From NCBI GenBank assembly GCA_023459095.1, contig JAEWVQ010000302.1, forward strand, positions 1 to 7,797: 7,797 bases of DNA, read 5' to 3'. Origin of the DNA: Pseudomonadota bacterium. Lineage in GTDB: Bacteria > Pseudomonadota > Gammaproteobacteria > Burkholderiales > Rhodocyclaceae. A program made the position numbers and the translations under genes. The notes under the pieces were generated by a model. It was given only the letters and a program-made list of their open reading frames with translations, was not told the origin of the DNA and searched no databases. Shown one piece after another: positions 1 through 5,668 of the stretch. Each line of letters begins with the position of its first letter. The first letter of the stretch is position 1.

Positions 1-37
1 GGCCCGGGTGGTCCGGGGCACGGGGCGCTCTCCGCCG

Positions 38-2281
38 TCAATCGCGCCCGGGCGTGGCCGAGGTCGGCACCCGGCCGGGGGCGTCGCCCTGCACCAGCCA
101 GGCCGGCGGCGGCGAGGCCTTTCCCTCCGCGCTGCGTCTGCCGCCACGGGACGGGCGGGGCAGGGCGTACTCGCTCTCGCTGCACTCGACCACGGAACCG
201 TCCGGAAAGCGGCAGGTGCCGTTGCTGTCGTCGTACATGAGGACGGCGGCATCAGGATGGGTCGAGAAGCAGTAGCCGAAGAAGGTGGCGCTGCCGATCT
301 GTGCGTCGGGCACGCCGGCGGTGTTGTCCCACAGCGTGAACGCCTTCACCGTTTCGGTCGAATACAGCGAATAGGCGAACATCGCGCCGTGCTCGTCGAT
401 CCGGTCGGGATAGGGCGAGAGCGCGGTTTCGTACATGCCGAGGTCGGTGTAGCCCGACTTGACGTCCAGAATGATCTGGAAGACGTCGCAGTTGTAACCC
501 GTGAGCATTTTTGCGGCATTCGAGTAGATCGGCTGGTTGTACAGGTAGATGGCGTCGCGCAGGGCCATCTGCTGGGGCTTGCCGAAACGGGCGCTCACGC
601 TCTGGCTGGCGCTCAGGCTGATGCTGCAGCGGGGCACCGTGCCCGTGCAGGCGCCGCTCCAGCCGTCGAAGGTGCTGCCCGCGTCGGGGGTCGCGGTGAG
701 GGTCACGGTGGTCCCCAGGCGATAGGCCTCGGCACAGTCCGCGCCGCAGTCGATGCCGGTGCCGCTTACCTTGCCGCTGCCCGCGCCGGTGCGCTCCACG
801 GTCAGTGTGGCGTTGCCGCTCTGCGCGCCGTCGAGGTAGCGGTGCAGTCCGCGCGTGTAGGCGAGGTCGAAGCGTCCGTAGTAGGCGTAGTTGCCGGTGC
901 AGGCGGCCTGCAGCGAGCCGCCGTGCAGGTTGCCGACGAGGTACTTGTTGCCGTCGAACAGGCCGGAGCCGCTGCTGCCCGGCTCGATCGTGCCCGAGGT
1001 CCAGCGTGTCTGGATGTGATTGGCGGTGGCCGCCGACGCCGATTCGCAGCGGAACAGGGTGTCGCCCGTCACCGAGCAGGCGCCGTAGCCCGAGACCGCG
1101 CCGAAGCTGATCTTCTGCAGATCGCCGCCGGGATGGTGCACGCCGGCGATCCCGCTGCCCGAGGCCGGCAGGCCGGTGTGCCAGCCCGCATACATGGCGC
1201 CGGCTGGTGGCGCGGCGTTGAGGCGCATGAAGGCGGTGTCGGTGTCGGCGCTCGCGTACAGCAGGGTGGCGCCGCCGCGGGTGGTCCGCCTGGCCGGGTC
1301 GAGGCTGCCGCTGTTGCAGCTCGACGTGCGGTAGAACCAGTAGGCCTCCAGGGTCGACGCCACGGTCTGGGTGGACAGGCAGTGATGGGCGGACAGCAGG
1401 TAGGGGATGAAGGACGAGGGGTCCTTGTCGTTGAGCAGCGTGCCCGAGCAGACGTAGGAGTTGCCGCCCTTGGTGTAGATCAGCAAGGCCGTGGCCCGGC
1501 TGATCGGGTCCCAGTCGGGGTGGCAGGTGACGTCGTTGTGGCAGGACAGCGAGCTCGCCATCGGCAGGTTCCAGGTGGTGTCGGACGCCGCGGTCAGGTG
1601 CGAGACCTGCGGCAGCGCGAGCTGGACCTCGCTGGGCGCGACGCCGGCCGGCAGTTCGATCTCGATTGCGGCCTCCGCGCTTTCCACGATCGGCGACCAC
1701 CAGGTGTGGGCCGCTTCGGTGTGGTCGCCCGCAGCGAGATTGTGTTCGATCCGTTCGAGCACTTCGCTGCCCAGGGTTTCGATGGTGGTGTCGGCGCCGG
1801 GGGCGTGGGTGCGCAGCAACGCGGTCGGCGGCAGGCTGAAGATGCGCAAGCCCAGCCGCAGGCCGGCGGCCTCGGGCGAGGCCACGCTGATCGAGGCGAG
1901 GTGACGGCCGTCGGCCTGGCGTTCCCATGCGAGTGCCGCAAGGGTGTCGGTCGAGCTGCGCAGGCCGGCGACCTCGCGCTGAAAGCCGATCTGCTGCGGA
2001 TCGTCGCCGCGCGTGCCGGCGTGGGCCGCGGCCAGCGCCTGCACGGGGGTGAAGGGCGCGAGGGTGAAGCGCCGCTGCGGCGGTTGGCGGCTGTGGCGCC
2101 GGGCCTGCATGCTCCGCCCGAGCGTCGCGGGCTCGGGGGCGAGTGCGGGCTCCACTGCACGCAGCGGCACCAGGGTGGGCGGTGTTTCGGCGGTGGCGTG
2201 CGCGCGCGTCGGGATGACGGCGCTCAGTGCACTCAGGGCGAAGATGGCGAGCAGGCGGGCGAAGGGGGCCGGAGTGCGCAT
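38..2281 (-). CDS. Secreted lysyl-endopeptidase-like serine protease with InlB-B-like repeat and an unrecognised four-Cys C-terminal domain
   Basis: A 747-residue exported trypsin-fold protease. Residues 1-29 form a signal peptide ending AHA. About 30-241 is a propeptide-like region, and 242-485 is a catalytic domain close to Achromobacter protease I (API). The triad is H300 (SAHHC), D348 (DTAFMRL) and S437 (EPGSSGSG), with LHGG at 452-455. The six API disulfide cysteines have counterparts at C247/C461, C253/C322 and C278/C301; C402 and C412 could form an extra pair. The API residue that reads lysine, Asp225 before YGR, aligns with A466, so lysine specificity is doubtful. W427 and H453 match API Trp169 and His210. 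Residues 490-567 look like a divergent InlB B-repeat (TLTATPDAGSTFDGWSGAC). Residues 571-705 form a domain shared with the upstream gene, followed by a 42-residue Pro/Arg/Gly/Ser-rich tail. I chose the start at 2281 because GGAG lies 8 nt upstream and the signal peptide begins there; a longer in-frame start at 2377 would bury it. It lies one base after the upstream stop, so translational coupling is likely. Confidence 0.9.
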   Translation of the reverse strand: MRTPAPFARLLAIFALSALSAVIPTRAHATAETPPTLVPLRAVEPALAPEPATLGRSMQARRHSRQPPQRRFTLAPFTPVQALAAAHAGTRGDDPQQIGFQREVAGLRSSTDTLAALAWERQADGRHLASISVASPEAAGLRLGLRIFSLPPTALLRTHAPGADTTIETLGSEVLERIEHNLAAGDHTEAAHTWWSPIVESAEAAIEIELPAGVAPSEVQLALPQVSHLTAASDTTWNLPMASSLSCHNDVTCHPDWDPISRATALLIYTKGGNSYVCSGTLLNDKDPSSFIPYLLSAHHCLSTQTVASTLEAYWFYRTSSCNSGSLDPARRTTRGGATLLYASADTDTAFMRLNAAPPAGAMYAGWHTGLPASGSGIAGVHHPGGDLQKISFGAVSGYGACSVTGDTLFRCESASAATANHIQTRWTSGTIEPGSSGSGLFDGNKYLVGNLHGGSLQAACTGNYAYYGRFDLAYTRGLHRYLDGAQSGNATLTVERTGAGSGKVSGTGIDCGADCAEAYRLGTTVTLTATPDAGSTFDGWSGACTGTVPRCSISLSASQSVSARFGKPQQMALRDAIYLYNQPIYSNAAKMLTGYNCDVFQIILDVKSGYTDLGMYETALSPYPDRIDEHGAMFAYSLYSTETVKAFTLWDNTAGVPDAQIGSATFFGYCFSTHPDAAVLMYDDSNGTCRFPDGSVVECSESEYALPRPSRGGRRSAEGKASPPPAWLVQGDAPGRVPTSATPGRD

Positions 2282-2282
2282 C

Positions 2283-2780
2283 TCAGTAGCTCCATTGGCC
2301 GTTGGCCGGGCACGCGACCGGCTGGTTGTTGCGGCTGCAGGTGTTGCTGAGGCCGTCGTGGCGGAAGACGTAGGCATCGCTGCGGCTCGAATAGCAGTAG
2401 CCGAACACGGTGGCGCGTCCGGTGAGGACGTCGCGGGCGGGGTCGGTGACGCTGTGGTCGGCGAGGACGAAGCGCTTGAAGGTGACGTTCTGGTCGTAGA
2501 GGGCGTAGGCGAACATCTCGAAGTACTCGCGCATGCGGTCGGGGTAGGTCCAGCTGCGCGCGCCTTCGTGCATGGCGAGATCGGTGTAGCCGGACTCGAC
2601 GTCGAGCACGAGCTGCAGCACGTCGCAGCGATGGCCGACGATCTGCGTCGCGCGGTAGCTGCGGATGTCCTGGTTGTAGAGGTAGATCGCGTCGCGCAGG
2701 ACCATCCGTTCGGCGGCGGCGGGCGCGCTCAGGGTCAGCCCGGTCAGGGCCGCGGCGAGGAGCGTCGTTGCTCTGGTCAT
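2283..2780 (-). CDS. Small secreted protein, stand-alone paralogue of the protease C-terminal domain
   Basis: A 165-residue protein of unrecognised family. Residues 1-23 are a clear signal peptide ending in Ala-Ala-Ala, giving a mature periplasmic or secreted protein of about 142 residues that is a single domain. It aligns along its whole mature length with residues 571-705 of the downstream protease. By eye there are about 32 identities in the first 51 aligned positions, including LRDAIYLYNQ and SGYTDL. All four cysteines (C52, C129, C148, C157) match protease C598, C671, C690 and C700 with nearly equal spacing, which suggests two conserved disulfides. AAGGA and GGGA lie upstream of the ATG. 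The gene is followed after one base by the protease, so the two are almost certainly one transcript. A role as inhibitor, chaperone, anchor or shared binding module for the protease is inference from context only. Confidence 0.88.
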   Translation of the reverse strand: MTRATTLLAAALTGLTLSAPAAAERMVLRDAIYLYNQDIRSYRATQIVGHRCDVLQLVLDVESGYTDLAMHEGARSWTYPDRMREYFEMFAYALYDQNVTFKRFVLADHSVTDPARDVLTGRATVFGYCYSSRSDAYVFRHDGLSNTCSRNNQPVACPANGQWSY

Positions 2781-2848
2781 CGTGTGATCCCGATTCCTTG
2801 AGTCGGTTGAGTGCTGTGCTGCAGCGGCCGGCGCAGCGCAGACCGCGG

Positions 2849-2854
2849 ATTATA
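2849..2854 (-). promoter_or_regulatory. Candidate -10 box for the small-protein/protease operon
   Basis: Read on the minus strand, this is a perfect TATAAT, a rare string in such GC-rich DNA. It lies 68 nt before the ATG at 2780, giving an expected leader of about 60 nt. No good -35 hexamer sits at 16-18 nt; the nearest TTGACG (2887-2882) is 27 nt away. An activator or an alternative mode of recognition is therefore possible. It falls between the glycosyltransferase stop and the secreted-protein gene, so the exported pair can be transcribed independently of the glycosyltransferase. Confidence 0.5.
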
Positions 2855-2883
2855 TGACGTCGGAGAAGCCACGGCGGCGTCCG

Positions 2884-3855
2884 TCAACGTCTTGCGCCGG
2901 TGCGGCCGAGTACCGCGTCGCGGATGCCGGCGGCGATTTCGCGCAGGTACGCGAACCGGCGGGGGCCGAGCACCAGGTAGAGGACAAAGCGCCGGGGCAG
3001 GACCTTGGCGATGTGGCGGCGCCAGGCTCGGTCGGCGTGCGGGCGGCGGCACAGCAGCAGGTTGTTGCGGAAGATGTAGTACTGGCGCAGGGGCGGATGG
3101 AAGGCCAGGGTCCGCACCCGGCCACCGAAGCGCACGCGCGTGCTGCGGCTGCCCAGGCTGTGCTCGAGCACCGCGCGGCCTTCGGCGACGAGGCGCAGAC
3201 CGGCGGCACGGGCACGCAGGCACCAGTCGGTGTCGACGGCGTCGATGAAGAGGGTTTCGTCCATGAGGCCGATGCGGGCGAGCACGGCACTCGGAATCAG
3301 GCAGCCGGAGGCGATCAGATGATCGACATCGATCGCGGCGGTACTCGTCTCCGGCAGGCTCAGGCGGCGATAGCCCGTCGTGGTTTTGGCCAGGAAGTCG
3401 AGGCTGCTGCGGGTTCTCGGGTCGTAGATGCGCGGACCGGCGGCGGCGACCGAGGGGGCATCGAGCGCCTGCAGCAGCCAGGCGACCAGGTCGCCGGCGG
3501 GCACGCTGTCCTGATCCATGAGCAGGACGTGGCTGGCGCCGCGGGCGATTGCATGCTCGATACCGCAGTTCTGCGCGCAGCCGACGCCGCGGTTACTGCC
3601 CAGTTCGAGTACGCTCAGCGTTGCCTCGGCGGCGGCGCGTGCGCGCAGCGGGGCCAGTTCGGCCGCGGTCGAGCCGTTGTCGACGACGATCAGCTCGGCG
3701 ACCTGGGGGCTCAGGGCGTCGAGCTGGCGCTGCACCTGCTGCGGTTCGGGATGGTAGGTGACGATGACGGCGACGACGAACGGGACGCGGGGGGGCTCGC
3801 CTGCGGCGGGGGCAGGGCAGGCCGGGCCGGTGGATCTTGGGGGGTGGTCGGGCAT
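2884..3855 (-). CDS. Family 2 glycosyltransferase, rhamnosyltransferase type
   Basis: A 323-residue cytoplasmic GT-A-fold glycosyltransferase, probably adding a deoxysugar such as rhamnose from a nucleotide sugar to a surface glycan. Visible motifs in order are IVTYHP (31-36), the nucleotide-binding VDNGST (58-63), a metal-binding DQDS (114-117), SGCLI (183-187), and an acidic acceptor-side stretch with DE, FID and VDTDW (199-211). The tail then carries RQYYIFRN (257-264), a signature seen in bacterial rhamnosyltransferases. The length fits that family. The ORF stays open upstream to 4062, but those 69 residues are low-complexity and carry no motif, so I prefer the ATG at 3855. The only Shine-Dalgarno-like sequence there, AAGAG, is almost against the ATG, so the start is not secure. 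Sugar and acceptor cannot be deduced. It is divergent from the Gtr-like operon and may serve the same surface-glycan pathway. Confidence 0.85.
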   Translation of the reverse strand: MPDHPPRSTGPACPAPAAGEPPRVPFVVAVIVTYHPEPQQVQRQLDALSPQVAELIVVDNGSTAAELAPLRARAAAEATLSVLELGSNRGVGCAQNCGIEHAIARGASHVLLMDQDSVPAGDLVAWLLQALDAPSVAAAGPRIYDPRTRSSLDFLAKTTTGYRRLSLPETSTAAIDVDHLIASGCLIPSAVLARIGLMDETLFIDAVDTDWCLRARAAGLRLVAEGRAVLEHSLGSRSTRVRFGGRVRTLAFHPPLRQYYIFRNNLLLCRRPHADRAWRRHIAKVLPRRFVLYLVLGPRRFAYLREIAAGIRDAVLGRTGARR

Positions 3856-3927
3856 CTCTTGAATGGGCGCGTGGTCGTGCGGAGTGCGTACGTACCGCAC
3901 GCGTCGCGGCGGGATTCTGGCGTATTC

Positions 3928-3950
3928 GTCCGCGCTTGGGTAGCGCGGAC
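3928..3950. repeat. Perfect 8-bp inverted repeat, possible operator
   Basis: The arms GTCCGCGC (3928-3935) and GCGCGGAC (3943-3950) are exact reverse complements around a 7-base TTGGGTA centre. No T-run follows on either strand, so a factor-independent terminator is unlikely. It ends 16 bases before the candidate rightward -10 box, a position suited to a dimeric regulator. In very GC-rich DNA such repeats can also arise by chance. Confidence 0.4.
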
Positions 3951-3966
3951 GCGCGGGGTTGTCGAC

Positions 3967-3972
3967 TACAAT
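3967..3972 (+). promoter_or_regulatory. Candidate -10 box (TACAAT) for the rightward operon
   Basis: TACAAT differs by one base from the sigma-70 consensus and is an isolated AT-rich spot in GC-rich DNA. No recognisable -35 hexamer lies at 16-18 bases. If used, transcription would start near 3979 and leave a leader of nearly 290 nt before the first gene at 4267. Confidence 0.35.
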
Positions 3973-4026
3973 TCGCGGTTTCGCCGATGTCATCGAGGCT
4001 GGTTCGGCCTTGCGGGCGGCGATGAT

Positions 4027-4074
4027 GGGGGCGGCAATCTGTGAGGAATCCTCTCCCGGCATTGCCGCTGCCCC
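4027..4074 (+). other. Strong stem-loop candidate in the operon leader
   Basis: GGGG (4027-4030) and GCGGCAAT (4031-4038) pair with ATTGCCGC (4061-4068) and CCCC (4071-4074), giving about 12 base pairs with one two-base bulge. Inside lies a second hairpin, GAGG-AAT-CCTC (4043-4053). GAGGAAT (4043-4049) can alternatively pair with ATTCCTC (4086-4092), so two exclusive folds are possible. There is no T-run, so it is not a simple terminator. Regulatory function is inference. Confidence 0.35.
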
Positions 4075-4266
4075 GATGATCGGTTATTCCTCGGCGGGCC
4101 GGGCCCGGCTGCAAGGAACGCCGCGATCCGAACCCGGCAAGCCTATGCCGCTCGGGCTGAAGTTGACGAAGTCCGCTTGCCACCGACGCCCTTGGATACG
4201 CCCAGGGCGAGCGCAAGCCGGGCGCCACGGGTAATTAGCAGCCTGACTGCCGACTGCAGGAAACGC

Positions 4267-5262
4267 ATGGAAGATTCCGTACTGAAGGACCACCGCCCGC
4301 GTGCCGTCCGCCGCGATGATGCGCCCGCCCCGCTCCGGGTTGCGGTCGTGCTCCCCTGTTACAACGAAGAAGCCGCGATCGCCCAGGTGGTGCGGGATTT
4401 CCGCGCCGCGCTGCCCGACGCGGAAATCGTCGTGTTCGACAACAATTCGCGCGACGGCACCCGTGCGCAGGCGCTGGCCGCCGGCGCCTCGGTCAGGCAC
4501 GTCGCGCTGGCGGGCAAGGGCAACGTCGTGCGCCGCATGTTCGCCGACATCGACGCCGATGTTTACGTGCTCGCCGACGGCGACGCGACCTACCATGCGG
4601 CGAGTGCGCCGCGGCTGATCGCGGAACTGGTCGAACACAAGCTCGACATGGTGGTCGGCACCCGCGTGCATGAGGACGAGGAGGCCTATCGGCGCGGTCA
4701 CCAGTTCGGCAATCGCATGCTCACCGGCACGATGCGGCGGATCTTCGGCGGCGAGTTCAAGGACATGCTGTCCGGCTACCGGGTGTTCTCGCGGCGTTTC
4801 GTCAAGTCCTTTCCCGCGATGTCGCACGGCTTCGAGATCGAAACCGAGCTGACCATTCACGCGCTGGAACTGCGCATGCCCTACGCGGAAGTGGCGACCC
4901 CCTACGGCGTGCGGCCCGAAGGCTCGGCCAGCAAGCTCCGCACCTATTCCGACGGAATCCGCATCCTATCGACCATCGTCCGCCTGTTCGCGGTCGAGCG
5001 CCCGCTGCGCTTCTATGGCTTGCTGGCGCTGGTGCTGGCGCTGGTATCGGTGGCGCTCGCCGTGCCCTTGTTCCTGACCTATTTCGACTCCGGCCAGGTG
5101 CCGCGCTTTCCGACCGCGATCCTGAGCACCGGGATCGCGACGCTTAGCGCGATCAGCTTCGTCACCGGGCTGATCCTCGAGACCGTGACCATCGGCCGCC
5201 GCGAGACGCGACACCTGCACTATCTCGCCACCGGGGCCGTGGGCGACGCGCGGCCGAGGTGA
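4267..5262 (+). CDS. Polyprenyl-phosphate glycosyltransferase (GtrB/dolichyl-phosphate-mannose-synthase-like, family 2)
   Basis: A 331-residue membrane-anchored GT2 enzyme expected to move a sugar from a nucleotide donor to undecaprenyl phosphate on the cytoplasmic face. Motifs are PCYNEE (30-35), DNNSRDGT (58-65), GKGN (83-86), a metal-binding DGD in ADGDAT (103-108), DMLSGYR (166-172), FEIETELT (189-196) and GSASKLRTYSDG (219-230). Two C-terminal membrane helices at about 248-272 and 284-306 fit the DPM/DPG-synthase-like subfamily better than the classical phage GtrB sequence. I start at 4267 because AGGA lies 8 bases upstream; the frame stays open to a TTG at 4177 but adds only a motif-free stretch. 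The stop is 4 bases before the GtrA-type gene, so it heads a three-gene operon. The sugar is not identifiable. Confidence 0.9.
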   Translation: MEDSVLKDHRPRAVRRDDAPAPLRVAVVLPCYNEEAAIAQVVRDFRAALPDAEIVVFDNNSRDGTRAQALAAGASVRHVALAGKGNVVRRMFADIDADVYVLADGDATYHAASAPRLIAELVEHKLDMVVGTRVHEDEEAYRRGHQFGNRMLTGTMRRIFGGEFKDMLSGYRVFSRRFVKSFPAMSHGFEIETELTIHALELRMPYAEVATPYGVRPEGSASKLRTYSDGIRILSTIVRLFAVERPLRFYGLLALVLALVSVALAVPLFLTYFDSGQVPRFPTAILSTGIATLSAISFVTGLILETVTIGRRETRHLHYLATGAVGDARPR

Positions 5263-5266
5263 GGCG

Positions 5267-5668
5267 GTGAAGGCGGTGCTGCTGTTCGCCGTCGCCGGTG
5301 GTGCCGGCTACGTCGTCGATGCCGCCGTCCTGCTGCTCGCGGCGCCCATGCTCGGGCCCTACGGCGGCCGGCTGCTGTCGTTCTGCGCCGCGGTACTGGC
5401 GACCTGGCTGCTCAACCGCCGGCTGGCGTTTCGCGAGGCGCGCAGCGGGCTGCCGCTGCACCGCGAGTTCCTGCGCTATTTCGCCGTCTGCCTGGGTGGC
5501 GGCAGCGTCAATCTGGCGACCTATTCACTGCTGGTGATGGTGTTCGCGCTCTCCGGCTGGTGGTTGCTGGTGGCGCTGGGCGCGGGGTCGCTGGCCGGCA
5601 TGGCGGTCAATTTCACGCTCAGCCGGCGGTTCGTGTTTGCGGGCAGGGGCAAAACATGCTCCAAGTGA
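5267..5668 (+). CDS. gtrA: GtrA family membrane protein
   Basis: A 133-residue, almost wholly hydrophobic protein with four predicted membrane helices at about 4-24, 33-49, 68-92 and 99-117. It has the pseudo-duplicated pattern of the GtrA family: helix pairs each ending in an Asn/Arg/Phe motif, here NRRLAF (50-55) and NFTLSRRFVF (115-124). GtrA proteins are thought to help flip or present the lipid-linked sugar made by a GtrB-type enzyme. The start is GTG; GAGG, overlapping the upstream stop, can serve as ribosome binding site, and the 4-base gap indicates coupling. Its 3' end overlaps the next gene by 13 bases. The length is normal for the family. Confidence 0.9.
   Translation: MKAVLLFAVAGGAGYVVDAAVLLLAAPMLGPYGGRLLSFCAAVLATWLLNRRLAFREARSGLPLHREFLRYFAVCLGGGSVNLATYSLLVMVFALSGWWLLVALGAGSLAGMAVNFTLSRRFVFAGRGKTCSK

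Larger units (their letters stand above)
3856..4266. other. Divergent intergenic region with inverted repeats
   Basis: About 410 bases separate the leftward glycosyltransferase from the rightward Gtr-like operon. I see no convincing gene here. Open frames crossing it lack motifs and ribosome binding sites. The region holds a GTGCG/CGCAC repeat around TACGTAC (3884-3900), a longer perfect inverted repeat (3928-3950), a candidate rightward -10 (3967-3972), a strong stem-loop candidate (4027-4074), a 12-base palindrome (4098-4109), and small hairpins at 4135-4150 and 4187-4209. The later part would be transcribed as the leader of the plus-strand operon. It matched no riboswitch or structured RNA that I know by sight. 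I found no clear promoter for the leftward glycosyltransferase. Confidence 0.6.

Noticed and set aside
1..37. A terminator after the protease
   Set aside because: The visible bases are GC-rich but show no clear stem followed by a T-run in the direction of transcription.
8..2350. A 780-codon open frame on the plus strand, almost fully antisense to the protease and small-protein genes
   Set aside because: It is codon-aligned antisense to the protease. In such GC-rich DNA the sense codons TTA, CTA and TCA are rare, so antisense stops are rare and long shadow frames arise. Its product is a featureless Gly/Ala/Val/Arg mixture, while the minus strand shows a catalytic triad, disulfides and signal peptides.
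2854..4044. A 396-codon open frame on the plus strand opposite the glycosyltransferase
   Set aside because: It is codon-aligned antisense to a gene with clear GT2 motifs. Its product has no recognisable motif and its start has no ribosome binding site.
3856..4062. A 69-residue N-terminal extension of the leftward glycosyltransferase
   Set aside because: Family members begin shortly before the IVTYHP strand. The extension is low-complexity and overlaps the inverted repeats and the candidate rightward promoter.
3959..4234. A 91-codon plus-strand frame (TTG start) in the intergenic region
   Set aside because: It has no ribosome binding site and no recognisable motif, and its start overlaps the candidate -10 box. 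I treat the region as leader.
3973..4266. A known structured RNA such as 6S RNA, RNase P RNA, tmRNA or a common riboswitch
   Set aside because: The characteristic conserved stretches of these RNAs that I know by sight are absent; only generic hairpins remain.
4084..4860. A 258-codon open frame on the minus strand opposite the first Gtr-like gene
   Set aside because: It is an antisense shadow of the polyprenyl-phosphate glycosyltransferase, whose motifs are unambiguous.
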